Below, one piece after another: positions 8,695 through 17,297 of a DNA stretch of 64,000 nt. Location of the stretch: NCBI RefSeq assembly GCF_003268655.1, contig NZ_CP029642.1:3410001-3474000 (forward strand), given 5' to 3'. Position 1 is the stretch's first letter, and the number at the start of each line of letters is the position of its first letter. A program made the position numbers and the translations under genes. The notes beneath the pieces are model-generated. The model made no database searches. It was not told the DNA's origin and saw only the letters and a program-made list of their open reading frames with translations. This DNA is from Arthrobacter dokdonellae. GTDB lineage: Bacteria > Actinomycetota > Actinomycetes > Actinomycetales > Micrococcaceae.

Positions 8695-9722
8695 AGCTTC
8701 GCTGCTTTCAGGTATGTCCCCAGTGAATCGTCGGTGAGGGCCTTCGCAATGGCCGAGATGGCGGCGTCGTCCTTCAACACAATGGACTGGCCGTCCGCGC
8801 TGGTGCCGGTGCCCAGCGTGGGCAGGGTGAAGGACACCACGTCGGAGCCTCGGACGGCATTCAGGCTCACGGCCAAGGCGCCCACCGTGGCCGAGTCCAG
8901 GCCCTTGTCCACGCTCAGGTACGGCGACACCTGGTTGACCAGCTCCGTGACCTTGACGGGATTGGTCAGCGTGGCCGGGGTCAGCACCGTGTTCATGACG
9001 GCCTTGAGGAAGATCTGCTGGTCCTTCACCCGCTGGTAGTCGCCGTCCACAAACGCGTACCGCTCCCGCACAAAGGCCAGGGCCTGGTCCCCGTTGAGCT
9101 TTTGCGGGCCGGCCTTGAGCGTCATGTCCGCCGTGTGCGCCTTGAAGCCGATGGGCACGTTGACGTCCACCCCGCCCAGGGCGTCCGTGATGGCCTTGAA
9201 GCCCTCAAAGTCCACGATCGCCACGTGGTCGATCCTGCTCTTGAACAGCCCCTCGAGCGTCTGCACCACCAGCGGCACTCCCCCGTACGCCATGGCGGCG
9301 TTGATCTTGGCCTGGCCGTGGCCGGGGATGTCCACCCAGGTGTCGCGCATGATCGACATCATGTAGATGTGCTTGCGGTCCGCCGGAATGTGCACCCACA
9401 TCATCGTGTCCGAGCGCTGGTCCGACGGCTGGCCTTCCTCCGCCTGGGCCAGCGCCGCGCCGCGGGTGTCGCTGCCCAGCAGCAGGATGTTCATGGCGCC
9501 CGACGCCGGACCCTCCGTGGGCTTGACCGGCCGGGACGCCTCGTTGGGGAAGGCCTGCGAGATCTTCTGCGTCTTGGTGTCAAAGCTGTGGGCCAGGTTG
9601 TAGACAAACAAGCCGCTGACCACCGCGGCCACGACAAAAATGCCCAGGAAGAACAGCAGGACGTTCCTGCGGGTGTTGCGCCTGCGGCGGGCAGGGACGG
9701 GCGGGGCCATTTGTTCGCTCAT
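8685..9722 (-). CDS. LytR-CpsA-Psr (LCP) family glycopolymer transferase
   Basis: A 345-residue membrane-anchored enzyme of the family that moves undecaprenyl-pyrophosphate-linked glycopolymers onto peptidoglycan outside the cell. It has a short basic cytoplasmic tail, one transmembrane helix (about residues 20-45, NVLLFFLGIFVVAAVVSGLFV), then the LCP domain. LCP hallmarks are NILLLGSDTR, RSDTMMWVHI, MSIMRDTWVDIPGHG, KINAAMAYGG, and ALAFVRERYAFVDGDYQRVKDQQ, with the conserved Asp and Arg residues that bind the pyrophosphate. Its position beside the polysaccharide export operon suggests it attaches that glycan to the wall; this is inference. The last codons lie in an interspersed repeat, so the natural C-terminus may have been changed. 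Confidence 0.93.
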   Translation of the reverse strand: MSEQMAPPVPARRRRNTRRNVLLFFLGIFVVAAVVSGLFVYNLAHSFDTKTQKISQAFPNEASRPVKPTEGPASGAMNILLLGSDTRGAALAQAEEGQPSDQRSDTMMWVHIPADRKHIYMMSIMRDTWVDIPGHGQAKINAAMAYGGVPLVVQTLEGLFKSRIDHVAIVDFEGFKAITDALGGVDVNVPIGFKAHTADMTLKAGPQKLNGDQALAFVRERYAFVDGDYQRVKDQQIFLKAVMNTVLTPATLTNPVKVTELVNQVSPYLSVDKGLDSATVGALAVSLNAVRGSDVVSFTLPTLGTGTSADGQSIVLKDDAAISAIAKALTDDSLGTYLKAAKLGG

Positions 9723-9857
9723 GGCGACATCATCGCACCGGCCTGCTGGAAATCTCCGGCAATTCGGCTGGGTGCCGCCTCAATGTTGCGGTGTCGTGAC
9801 CGTCTTGGGCGGCCAACGGCCGGCTATTGCCGTGCGGGTCCTCCCAGATTTGCGGGC

Positions 9858-9863
9858 TAGGCT
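9858..9863 (+). promoter_or_regulatory. TAGGCT -10-like box, leaderless start
   Basis: TAGGCT ends 6 nt before the ATG at 9870, and no Shine-Dalgarno sequence lies between them. This spacing would put the transcript start at or near the ATG. Confidence 0.5.
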
Positions 9864-9869
9864 TGGTTC

Positions 9870-10367
9870 ATGCGTTTGAAATCCCTGTCCTGGCGGATCG
9901 TTGTGCCCTGCGCGGCCTTGGCGCTCTTGGTGCTGACCGGCTGCTCGCCGTCCGTGAGCGTCGCCGCCGCCCAGGATTCGAACAACCCCGCCTGCGCGCC
10001 CATGATGGTGTCCCTGCCCGACACGCTCGCCGGCGCGAAGCGCCGCACCACCACCAGTCAGGCCACGGCAGCCTGGGGAGATCCGTCCCTGGTGGTCCTG
10101 CGCTGCGGCGTCGACGTCCCGGGCCCCACCACCACCAAGTGCGTCGGTGTCAACGGCGTGGACTGGATCATCGAAGATGGCGGCACCAACTGGACCATGA
10201 CCACCTACGGCCGCAACCCCGCCGCCGAGGTGGTCATCGACCCCAACAAGATCCCCTCCAGCTCCGTGCTGGCCGAACTCTCCAGTGCGGCCGCCCGGCT
10301 GCCCAAGGAGCGTGCCTGCGTGGGACCGGGCGACGTCGAGAACCTGCCGAGCGCGAAGGCGGGCTAG
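9870..10367 (+). CDS. DUF3515 family lipoprotein
   Basis: A 165-residue secreted lipoprotein of unknown function that is widespread in actinobacteria. It has a signal peptide with a hydrophobic core (IVVPCAALALLVL) and the lipobox LTGC at about residues 22-25, so the mature protein would be anchored by a diacylglycerol cysteine. The DUF3515 hallmarks are the cysteine-containing NPACAPMMVSLPDTLAG, the segment WGDPSLVVLRCGV, and the closing region with another cysteine (ERACVG). In related genomes the gene usually sits near ddl and thiL; here it is about 3 kb from ddl, on the opposite strand, with a toxin-antitoxin pair and a methyltransferase between. The last four bases overlap the convergent methyltransferase end. 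Confidence 0.88.
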   Translation: MRLKSLSWRIVVPCAALALLVLTGCSPSVSVAAAQDSNNPACAPMMVSLPDTLAGAKRRTTTSQATAAWGDPSLVVLRCGVDVPGPTTTKCVGVNGVDWIIEDGGTNWTMTTYGRNPAAEVVIDPNKIPSSSVLAELSSAAARLPKERACVGPGDVENLPSAKAG

Positions 10368-11530
10368 GGCGTCGGCTGCCCGGCCGCGAGCCGCCACAGC
10401 GAGGTGACCTCCCGGGAACGGGCGGCAAAGAACGGATCGCTGCGGTCCATGGACCGCGGGTGCGCCGCCCGGGTGTCCAGCCGGTCCTTGACCGTGAGCC
10501 CGGCCTGTTCGATCCATTGGAGCAGTTCCCCGCGGGACCGCAGGCCCAGGTGCTCGGCCAGGTCGGAGAGGACCAGCCAGCCCTCTCCCCCGGGCTCGAG
10601 GTGTTCCTTCAGCCCTGCCAGGAACGCCTTCAGCATGCGGCTCTTGGGATCGTAGACGGCGTTGTCCAGCAGCGTGTGCGGCGTTCCCGGCAGCCACGGC
10701 GGGTTGCACACCACCAGCGGCGCCCGGCCTGCGGGGAACATGTCCGTCAGTTCCGGTTCCACCTGCCCGTCCAGCCCCAGCCGCCGCAGGTTGTCCATGG
10801 CGCAGGCAATGGCCCGCGGCTCGCTGTCCGTCGCGATGACCTTCCTGACGCCGCGCCGGGCCAGGATGGCGGCCAGGACGCCGGTGCCGGTGCCGACGTC
10901 GAACGCCAGATCCATCGACGGAAGCGGCGCCTGCGCCACGAGGTCCAGGTACTCGCTGCGGATGGGCGCAAACGTCCCGTAATGAGGATGGATCAAGGCA
11001 TCCAGGGCCTCGACGTACAGCCCGTTCCGGCGCCACTCCCAGGCGCCGATGGCACCGAGCACATCCTGCAGCGGCGCCACCTCCGGCTCCGTGACCGGTC
11101 CGGCGGCGGCCAGCCAGGCCTCCTTGATGTCCGGTGCGCGGCGCAGGGCCACCGCGGGCCCCGGCTCCAGGGGAACCAGCAGCAGGCCAAGCATCCGGGC
11201 ACGCTGGGAACGGGACTGGCGGTAGCGGTAGAACGCATCGGCGACACTGCCGGCGTCGTGCTTCCTGCCCTTCCTGGTGCCGTCCGGCAGGCGGCGGCCC
11301 ATGGCGGAGAGCAGCTGGCGGGCGTTGTGGTAGTCGCCGGTCCACAGCATGGCGGTGCCCTGGGCGGCGAGGCGGTAGGCGTCGTCGGCCGTCAGGAAGT
11401 CGTCCACGGCCACCACGCTCTTGGGCGTTTTGGACCCGTTGGCCGACCGCCACCTGGCGGTCCGCTCCGTGCCGTCCTGCGTCCACGTGATGGTTTCGCG
11501 TGGCTCGGGCGGCGTCTGATCGGGGGTCAT
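10364..11530 (-). CDS. class I SAM-dependent methyltransferase (RsmC/PrmC-like NPPW motif)
   Basis: A 388-residue methyltransferase. The N-terminal half (to about 190) has no clear motif. The C-terminal half is a Rossmann-type SAM domain with motif I FDVGTGTGVLAAILARRG, the acidic ribose-binding end VIATDSEPRAI, and the catalytic motif VVCNPPWLPG, which marks enzymes that methylate planar nitrogens (rRNA guanine/adenine or protein glutamine). The ATG at 11530 (MTPDQTPPEP) was chosen because the residues before it in the longer frame (to 11983) look like non-coding translation. It ends convergently with the DUF3515 gene, overlapping by 4 nt. The target is not known; an rRNA substrate is the likeliest guess. 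Confidence 0.8.
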   Translation of the reverse strand: MTPDQTPPEPRETITWTQDGTERTARWRSANGSKTPKSVVAVDDFLTADDAYRLAAQGTAMLWTGDYHNARQLLSAMGRRLPDGTRKGRKHDAGSVADAFYRYRQSRSQRARMLGLLLVPLEPGPAVALRRAPDIKEAWLAAAGPVTEPEVAPLQDVLGAIGAWEWRRNGLYVEALDALIHPHYGTFAPIRSEYLDLVAQAPLPSMDLAFDVGTGTGVLAAILARRGVRKVIATDSEPRAIACAMDNLRRLGLDGQVEPELTDMFPAGRAPLVVCNPPWLPGTPHTLLDNAVYDPKSRMLKAFLAGLKEHLEPGGEGWLVLSDLAEHLGLRSRGELLQWIEQAGLTVKDRLDTRAAHPRSMDRSDPFFAARSREVTSLWRLAAGQPTP

Positions 11531-11787
11531 GGTGAGGGGTGCTCCTGGGTTGGGGTGCTGGGGTCGCGACAAGCCCGACACGCGGGGTCGCGACGAAATC
11601 GGCAAGCGGTGGCCAGTCCCCAAGTCTAGCGCCGGGTCGAGGCATCGGAGTTGGCTGCGTTGGCTGCGCCGGGACGGCGCGCGGCGACCCGCTCGAGGAG
11701 TCCGCCGGTCCGTGAAGGATCCTGCCGAAATCACGACCCCGACATGCCTTCGGACACCGGGGTCCCTGACAGACACTTTCGACGCAG

Positions 11788-12108
11788 TCACAGGAGTGCT
11801 GCGGCGCCGCGGACCATGGCTGCCGCACCGCCCACACCGGCCAAGGCGTTCATGGCGCCGCTGGCCACCCCCGCCACCAGCGTGGTCCCCGCACCGCGAC
11901 CACGCGGCCGCGGCCTGGCCAGCAGCGAGACCGACAAGCTGGCGATGATGAGCGCGCCGATGCCCATGTCCATGTCCAGCCAAGCCGCGGGAACCACTTT
12001 CAGCAGAAGTGCGCCGGGGATGAGGCCCACCAGCGCAGCCGTGGCAAGCCCTCCGAATTTCCGCCAGTCAATGTCTGCGAAGACGCGGCTGGCCTTTCTG
12101 GATAGTTG
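11788..12108 (-). pseudogene. TauE/SafE-family permease remnant
   Basis: About 107 codons encode GLATAALVGLIPGALLLKVVPAAWLDMDMGIGALI and then VASGAMNALAGVGGAA, which read like the second half of a TauE/SafE (TSUP) anion exporter. A full family member has about 250 residues and 7-8 helices; here the N-terminal half is missing and the sequence after AGVGG turns unrelated before a stop. The missing 5' side ends only about 20 nt from a family A repeat (12129-12193), so repeat-linked rearrangement probably truncated it. The open frame continues upstream through the repeat to 12318, but that part is not protein-like. Confidence 0.65.
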
Positions 12109-12128
12109 GGTGGGGGGCTGGGGGCCTG

Positions 12129-12193
12129 GGTCTCGACGCGCTCGCAGAGCTCGCTGCTCGCCCACCGGGGGTTTCGACAGGCTCGACCACCGG
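12129..12193. repeat. family A repeat copy 2 plus an A-prime unit
   Basis: 12129-12168 matches the 40-nt family A unit. After two bases, 12171-12193 carries the A-prime unit (GTTTCGACAGGCTCGACC...). It sits beside the broken end of the TauE/SafE remnant. Confidence 0.85.
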
Positions 12194-12381
12194 ATCAGCC
12201 CCCGCCACGGCAGATGGCCGGCACCGCCCAAGTTTAGACGATGTGCGGTGTGAGGCTCAGCGCTACCTACTCTCAGGCGCGGGCCCGAGGCTGAGTTTGA
12301 GGTGTTCAACGCGCCCACTGGAGCCCGCGTCCGCTCGGGCGTAGCATTGTGAATACATGTAATCTTTGTGAAGGAGTGGCC

Positions 12382-12609
12382 ATGCCTACTTCGGTTCGTC
12401 TACCCCCGGAAACTGAAAAACGCCTCGACCGGTTGGCCGCTTCCACGGGCCGGACCAAGGCGTTCTACGTTCGAGAACTCATCGTCTCCGGCCTCGACCG
12501 TCTGGAATGGGAATACTCCGTTGCGCAGAACGCGCACGACATTCGTGCCGGCCGCAGGCGGACCATCCCCAGTGACGAGGTAAGGCGCTCTCTTGGCTTG
12601 GAAGGTTGA
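12382..12609 (+). CDS. ribbon-helix-helix antitoxin (RelB/CopG type)
   Basis: A 75-residue antitoxin and presumed autorepressor. The N-terminal PTSVRLPPETEKRLDRLAASTGRTKAFYVRELIVSGL is a textbook ribbon-helix-helix DNA-binding segment. The C-terminal part (DRLEWEYSVAQNAHDIRAGRRRTIPSDEV) would wrap the toxin. The ATG at 12382 is preferred over an upstream one at 12349 because GAAGGAG lies just ahead of it. An 8-bp palindrome TACATGTA at 12354-12361 sits 20 nt upstream and could be part of its operator. The last 17 nt overlap the toxin gene, the normal arrangement for a coupled pair. Confidence 0.85.
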   Translation: MPTSVRLPPETEKRLDRLAASTGRTKAFYVRELIVSGLDRLEWEYSVAQNAHDIRAGRRRTIPSDEVRRSLGLEG

Positions 12610-12856
12610 GTACGACCCGGACGCGGTGAAGGCCCTCCAACGACTCGACAAAGCCGTCGCCCGACGTATTGTGGACGACCTCGATGACGTTGCTGCCCTC
12701 GAAGACCCACGCTCACGCGCCAAAGCACTCACCGGATCCTTGGGCGGCCTGTGGCGTTACAGGGTTGGCGACTACCGCATCATCTGCGACGTGATCAGCG
12801 AGGAACTCGTCATCGTTGCCCTCGACCTCGGCCATCGCTCAAAAATCTACCGGTGA
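12593..12856 (+). CDS. RelE/ParE-family toxin
   Basis: An 87-residue toxin of the RelE/ParE superfamily, probably an mRNA interferase acting at the ribosome. The family is recognised from WKVEYDPDAVKALQRLDKAVARRIVDDL, the middle RAKALTGSLGGLWRYRVGDYRIICDV, and the end VIVALDLGHRSKIYR. The basic and aromatic residues in the WRYRVGDYRI and GHRSKIYR segments correspond to the catalytic surface of RelE-type enzymes. The start is TTG at 12593, inside the antitoxin gene, behind GAGGTAAGG. The gene is intact, and its 3' flank carries a family A repeat before the convergent ddl gene. Confidence 0.88.
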   Translation: MAWKVEYDPDAVKALQRLDKAVARRIVDDLDDVAALEDPRSRAKALTGSLGGLWRYRVGDYRIICDVISEELVIVALDLGHRSKIYR

Positions 12857-12880
12857 CTTAACCTCGGGCCGGGGTCTCTG

Positions 12881-12920
12881 GGTCTCGACGCGCTCGCAGG
12901 GCTCGCTGCTCGACCACAGG
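12881..12920. repeat. family A repeat, copy 3
   Basis: A 40-nt unit matching copies 1 and 2, located between the convergent toxin and ddl genes. It could serve as a bidirectional stem, although no T-run follows. Confidence 0.85.
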
Positions 12921-12925
12921 CCCAA

Positions 12926-14068
12926 CTACCGCAGTCCGGTCTTTCTGGTCAGGGCCAGCTGGAGGAGTTCGTCGATCAGCTCCGGATAGGACAGTCCGGA
13001 CGCGGCCCACATCTGCGGGTACATGGAGCTCGGCGTGAAGCCGGGCATCGTGTTGATCTCGTTGATGATCAGATCGCCGGCGGCCGTGTAAAAGAAGTCC
13101 ACGCGGGAAAGGCCCTCGGCGCCGACGGCGTCGAACGCCATCGCCGCCTGCTCGCGGACGCGGGCAATATCCGCCTCCGGCATGTCCGCCGGGCAGCTCA
13201 GGTTCACGGCGCCGCCCTGGACGTACTTGGCCTCAAAGTCGTAGAACTGGTGGTGGGCGCCGTCGACCATGGCGATCTCGCCCGGCAGCGAGACGCGCGG
13301 GGCGTCGCTCCCCCGGCCCTCCAGCACGGCGATTTCAATTTCCCGTCCCACAATGCCGGCCTCGATGACCAGCTTGAGGTCGTGCTCGCGTGCTTCCTCG
13401 ATGGCGGCGTCCAGCCCGTCCAGGGAATCGACCTTGGAGATGCCCATGGAGGACCCGGCGCGGGCGGGCTTGACGAAGACGGGGAATCCCAGCGCGGCCA
13501 CACGCTCCCTGACACGGTCGGGCGAAACGGTCCAGTCGCGGTCCGTCACGGCGACGTACGGGCCCACCGTCAGCCCGGCGGCCTCAAACACCACCTTCAT
13601 GAAGTGCTTGTCCATGCCGATCGCGGAGGCCAGCACGCCGGCCCCCACATACCGGGTGTCGGAAAGTTCCAGCAGCCCCTGGATGGTGCCGTCCTCTCCC
13701 CAGGGCCCGTGCAGCAGCGGAAACACCACGTCCACGGAGCCCAGTTCCTCGGGGACGCTGCTCGGTTCGGTCACCACCAGCTGGTGGTCCCCGCCCAGGT
13801 GGGCCAGCGAAACAGTCCTGTCCCCGGCCAATACCTCGGGCAAGGTGCCCGCGGTCAGGGACCAGCCGGCGACCTCATTCCCGGCCAACACCCACTGGCC
13901 GCTTTTCGCAATGCCGATGGGGACGACGTCGTACTTGGTCTTGTCAATGGCGCCCAGCACGCCGGCCGCCGTGACGCAGCTGACGGCGTGCTCGCTGGAG
14001 CGCCCGCCGAACAGGATGGCGACCCGGATGCGGCCGGCCCCGGTGACAGCGTTGGATTGAGTGCTCAC
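12926..14068 (-). CDS. ddl: D-alanine--D-alanine ligase
   Basis: ATP-grasp ligase that joins two D-alanines for the peptidoglycan pentapeptide stem. The 380-residue protein opens IRVAILFGGRSSEHAVSCVTA (the conserved GGxSxEHxVS motif), has the ATP-grasp lid region FPVFVKPARAGSSMGISKV, the substrate serine motif, and the C-terminal metal and phosphate ligands RVDFFYTAAGDLIINEINTMPGFTPSSMYPQM. It is full length. It starts 3 nt after the gpsA stop in the murA-plsC-gpsA-ddl block, so these are probably cotranscribed. No VanA-type change is evident in the omega-loop, so D-Ala-D-Ala is the expected product. Confidence 0.97.
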   Translation of the reverse strand: MSTQSNAVTGAGRIRVAILFGGRSSEHAVSCVTAAGVLGAIDKTKYDVVPIGIAKSGQWVLAGNEVAGWSLTAGTLPEVLAGDRTVSLAHLGGDHQLVVTEPSSVPEELGSVDVVFPLLHGPWGEDGTIQGLLELSDTRYVGAGVLASAIGMDKHFMKVVFEAAGLTVGPYVAVTDRDWTVSPDRVRERVAALGFPVFVKPARAGSSMGISKVDSLDGLDAAIEEAREHDLKLVIEAGIVGREIEIAVLEGRGSDAPRVSLPGEIAMVDGAHHQFYDFEAKYVQGGAVNLSCPADMPEADIARVREQAAMAFDAVGAEGLSRVDFFYTAAGDLIINEINTMPGFTPSSMYPQMWAASGLSYPELIDELLQLALTRKTGLR

Positions 14069-14071
14069 GCG

Positions 14072-15109
14072 TTATTCGCCTTCGGATTTCAGTTCGCGGG
14101 CCAGCAGCAGCGGCCCCAGGTGGTCGACGGTCAGCTTGCCTTCCAGCACCGCGACCACCGCGTTGGTGATGGGCATCTCGACGCCCAGCTTGGCGGCCAG
14201 GTCCTTGACGGCGCGGCCGGACTTGATGCCCTCGGCCGTCTGCGTCATGCGGTTGTTGACCTCCTCGAGCGTCAGGCCCTCGCCCAGCATGCGCCCGGCG
14301 GTGTGGTTGCGGCTCAGCGACGACGAGCACGTCGCCACGAGGTCGCCCAGCCCGGCCAGCCCGGAGAGCGTCTCCGCCTTGCCGCCCAGGGCCAGCGCCA
14401 ACCGCGTGGTCTCCGCCAGCCCGCGCGTGATGACCGACGCCTTCGTGTTGTCCCCCACCTTCTGCCCCTCGCAGATGCCCACGCACAGCGCAATCACGTT
14501 CTTGACGATCCCGCCGATCTCCACGCCCACCACGTCGTCATTGGTGTACGGGCGGAAGTACGGCGCCGTGCACGCCTCCGCGACCCACTTGGCCGTCTTT
14601 TCCTCCGCGCACGCCACCACCGACGCCGTGGGCTCCTGCCGGGCGATCTCCATGGCCAGGTTGGGTCCGGAGACCACCACCACCCTGTCCTTGGCAAGGT
14701 GCAGCTCCGTCTCGATCACCTGGGACATGCGCTGGTCCGTGCCCAGTTCCAGCCCCTTCATCAGGCTCACGACGACGGCGTCCGCCGCCAGCTGCCCGGC
14801 CCACCCGCGCAGCTGCTCCCGCAGGGTTTGCGCAGGGACGGCCAGCACCACGAGCTCGGCGTCCTTGAGGACCTCGACGACGTCCGTGGAGGCGCTGATG
14901 CTGTGCGGCAGTTCCGTGGTGGAAAGGTAGCGGGGGTTGCGGTGGTGGCAGTTGATCTGGTCCACCACCTCCTGTCGGCGGCCCCACAGCATGACTTTTC
15001 GGTCGGTGCCCGCCGCGGCGTCAGCCAGGATCTTGGCGAACGTGGTGCCCCAGCTGCCGGCGCCCAGCACCGCGACCTTGGCCGGTGCCGTGCCATCCAC
15101 CCAGCTCAC
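14072..15109 (-). CDS. gpsA: glycerol-3-phosphate dehydrogenase [NAD(P)+]
   Basis: Cytoplasmic enzyme that reduces dihydroxyacetone phosphate to sn-glycerol-3-phosphate for phospholipid synthesis. The 345-residue protein has the dinucleotide motif VAVLGAGSWGTTFAKILAD, the substrate segment VVVVSGPNLAMEIARQEPT, the catalytic lysine region VVGVEIGGIVKNVIALCVGICEG and GLAGLGDLVATCSS. The start is GTG at 15109, which overlaps the plsC stop by four bases (GTGA). The pairing with plsC is meaningful, as the two catalyse neighbouring steps of glycerolipid synthesis. Confidence 0.96.
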   Translation of the reverse strand: MSWVDGTAPAKVAVLGAGSWGTTFAKILADAAAGTDRKVMLWGRRQEVVDQINCHHRNPRYLSTTELPHSISASTDVVEVLKDAELVVLAVPAQTLREQLRGWAGQLAADAVVVSLMKGLELGTDQRMSQVIETELHLAKDRVVVVSGPNLAMEIARQEPTASVVACAEEKTAKWVAEACTAPYFRPYTNDDVVGVEIGGIVKNVIALCVGICEGQKVGDNTKASVITRGLAETTRLALALGGKAETLSGLAGLGDLVATCSSSLSRNHTAGRMLGEGLTLEEVNNRMTQTAEGIKSGRAVKDLAAKLGVEMPITNAVVAVLEGKLTVDHLGPLLLARELKSEGE

Positions 15110-15957
15110 TGCACGTCCCCTGTTTCCGTCGTGCCGGCGTCGTCCGCCGTCTGTCCGGAAGGCTTGCGCGTCCCGGGATCCTTCGCGCCGCGCTCCACGA
15201 ACCGCCCGTGGGTGGACTGGTGGTGGGCGGACGGGTCCCAGCGCTGGGCGGGAGCCTTCCCGCCGCGCAGGGTTTCCATCAGGGCGGTGATGTCCTTCAT
15301 GATGGCCTCCGTCATGGCCTCCAGCGTGGCCTTGTCGCCGTCCAGGCCCATGAACGCGTCCAAGTCGACAGGGTCGCCCACCAGCACGCGGACCTTCTTG
15401 CGCGGGAAGACCTTCAAGCTCTTGGCGTAGCGCGGGAACAGTTCCTGGGCGCCCCAGTGGGCCACCGGGACCACCTTCGCGCCCGTGCTCAGCGCAAGCC
15501 GGGCGGCGCCGGTGCGTCCCTTCATCGGCCAGAGGTCGGGATCGCGGGTCAGGGTGCCTTCGGGGTAGACCACCACGGCGCCGCCTTCGTCCAGGACCCG
15601 CTTGGCGCCGTCGAGCGACTTCCCGGCCCCGGCGCCGGTGCGTTCCACCGGGATCTGCCGGGCGCCGCGCAGTATTGCACCGAGGACGGGAACTTCGAAC
15701 AGGCCGTCCTTGGCAAGGAAGTGGGGCATGACATTTTGGGAGTAGAGCATGTGGCCCACCACGATGGGATCGATCTCCGTGCAGTGGTTGGGCACCACAA
15801 TGAAGCCTTCGTTGGCCGGCAGCTTCTCCAGCCCATCCCATTCCTTGCCGGTGAGCGCGTTCATGACCGGCAAGGCAATCCCGGCCATGAAGGCAAAAAC
15901 CAGCCGTGTGGACCACGGCATGTTCCTGGCCTTGAACGGCCGGTGGTGTGTGCCCAT
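15106..15957 (-). CDS. plsC: 1-acyl-sn-glycerol-3-phosphate acyltransferase
   Basis: Membrane-associated acyltransferase making phosphatidic acid from lysophosphatidate. It shows the catalytic NHCTEIDP block (HX4D) near residue 57, a second block around RQIPVERTG, and block III VVYPEGTLTRD. The N-terminal hydrophobic segment (LVFAFMAGIALPV) anchors it. The last ~45 residues (after GGKAPAQRW) are polar and probably disordered. It overlaps gpsA by 4 nt and starts 2 nt after the murA stop. Confidence 0.92.
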   Translation of the reverse strand: MGTHHRPFKARNMPWSTRLVFAFMAGIALPVMNALTGKEWDGLEKLPANEGFIVVPNHCTEIDPIVVGHMLYSQNVMPHFLAKDGLFEVPVLGAILRGARQIPVERTGAGAGKSLDGAKRVLDEGGAVVVYPEGTLTRDPDLWPMKGRTGAARLALSTGAKVVPVAHWGAQELFPRYAKSLKVFPRKKVRVLVGDPVDLDAFMGLDGDKATLEAMTEAIMKDITALMETLRGGKAPAQRWDPSAHHQSTHGRFVERGAKDPGTRKPSGQTADDAGTTETGDVQ

Positions 15958-15959
15958 TC

Positions 15960-17297
15960 CTAGACCAGCGCCCGCTTGGTGTCGCGGACGTCGAAGTCGG
16001 CGCCGAGGCCCTCCAGCTTGGTGGTGAAGCGTTCGTAGCCGCGGCTGATGATGTCAATGCCCGTCACGGTGGAGGTGCCTCGGGCGGCGAGGGCCGCGAT
16101 CATGTGGCTGAATCCGCCGCGCAGGTCAGGGATGTCGATGCTGGCGCCCTTCAGCGGCGTGGAGCCGGAAATGACCGCCGAATGGATGAAGTTGCGCTGG
16201 CCAAAGCGGCACGGGACGCTGCCCAGACATTCGCGGTGCAGCTGGATGTTGGCGCCCATCCGCGCGAGCGCCTCGGTGAATCCGAAGCGGTTTTCATAGA
16301 CGGTCTCGTGCACGATCGACACGCCCCGCGCCTGGGTCAGCGCCACCACGAGCGGCTGCTGCCAGTCCGTCATGAAACCGGGGTGGACATCCGTCTCCAG
16401 CACCAGCGGCTTCAAGTCCCCGCCGGGGTGGTAAAACCGGATGCCGTCGTCGTGGATGTCCATGCCGCCACCGATCTTGCGGAACGTGTTCACGAACGTC
16501 ATCATGTCCCGCTGGCAGGCGCCCTCAACGTAAATGTCCCCGCCGGTGACCAGCGCGGCCGACGCCCACGATGCCGATTCGTTGCGGTCAGGCAGTGCGG
16601 TGTGGACGTAGCCGGTCAGCTCCCTGACGCCCTCGATGCGGATGGTCCTGTCCGTCTGGACGGAAATGATGGCGCCCATTTTTTGCAGGATCGCGATGAG
16701 GTCGATGATTTCCGGCTCCGTGGCGGCGCCGCTCAGTTCCGTGATGCCCTCCGCGCGCGTCGCGGCGAGGAGGACCTGTTCGGTGGCGCCGACGCTGGGG
16801 TACGGCAGCGAGATCTTGGTGCCCTTCAGGCCGGTCGGTGCCGAAATCAGGATGCCGGTGCCGGTCTTGTCCACCACGGCGCCAAACTTGCGCAGCACGT
16901 CCAGGTGGTAGTCGATGGGCCGGTCGCCGATCTTGCAGCCGCCCAGGTCCGGGATGAACGCGTGGCCGATGGAGTGGATCAGCGGCCCGCAGAGCAGGAT
17001 CGGAATGCGCGAATCACCGGCGTGCGTATTGATTTCCGAGCTTGACGCCTTCTTCGCATTCGACGGGTCCATGGTCAGGTCCCCCGTGACCGGGTCCTTG
17101 ACCACCGTGACACCGTGGATCTGCAGCAGGGACGTGACAACCTCCACGTCCTTGAGCTCGGGGACGTTGCGCAGCGTGGACGGGGCATTGCCCAGCAGCG
17201 CCGCCACCATGGCCTTCGGCACCAGGTTTTTTGCACCCCGCACCTGCACCCGTCCCTTGAGCGGGACACCTCCACGGACCGTCAGAATCCTGCTCAT
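15960..17297 (-). CDS. murA: UDP-N-acetylglucosamine 1-carboxyvinyltransferase
   Basis: First committed enzyme of peptidoglycan synthesis, transferring enolpyruvate from PEP to UDP-GlcNAc. The 445-residue protein has the two-domain inside-out barrel signatures: the N-terminal VRGAKNLVPKAMVAALLG (KN pair), the catalytic-cysteine loop LGGCKIGDRPIDYH (Cys retained, so fosfomycin-sensitive type), and the C-terminal DLRGGFSHMIAALAA. The longer frame reaches 17522, but the ATG at 17297 (MSRILTVRGG) follows AAAGGA at proper distance and matches family length. It is the first gene of the murA-plsC-gpsA-ddl run. Confidence 0.95.
   Translation of the reverse strand: MSRILTVRGGVPLKGRVQVRGAKNLVPKAMVAALLGNAPSTLRNVPELKDVEVVTSLLQIHGVTVVKDPVTGDLTMDPSNAKKASSSEINTHAGDSRIPILLCGPLIHSIGHAFIPDLGGCKIGDRPIDYHLDVLRKFGAVVDKTGTGILISAPTGLKGTKISLPYPSVGATEQVLLAATRAEGITELSGAATEPEIIDLIAILQKMGAIISVQTDRTIRIEGVRELTGYVHTALPDRNESASWASAALVTGGDIYVEGACQRDMMTFVNTFRKIGGGMDIHDDGIRFYHPGGDLKPLVLETDVHPGFMTDWQQPLVVALTQARGVSIVHETVYENRFGFTEALARMGANIQLHRECLGSVPCRFGQRNFIHSAVISGSTPLKGASIDIPDLRGGFSHMIAALAARGTSTVTGIDIISRGYERFTTKLEGLGADFDVRDTKRALV

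Noticed and set aside
9780..11837. A 685-codon open frame on the minus strand
   Set aside because: It lies over the DUF3515 gene and the methyltransferase in other frames, and its translation is Arg/Gly/Pro-rich without domains; a GC-skew shadow.
12171..12318. N-terminal part of the TauE/SafE frame as real protein
   Set aside because: It translates through interspersed repeats and has no membrane-segment character.
13250..15430. A 726-codon plus-strand open frame across ddl and gpsA
   Set aside because: It is antisense to well-conserved genes and His/Gly/Gln-rich in composition, typical of a mirror frame in GC-rich DNA.
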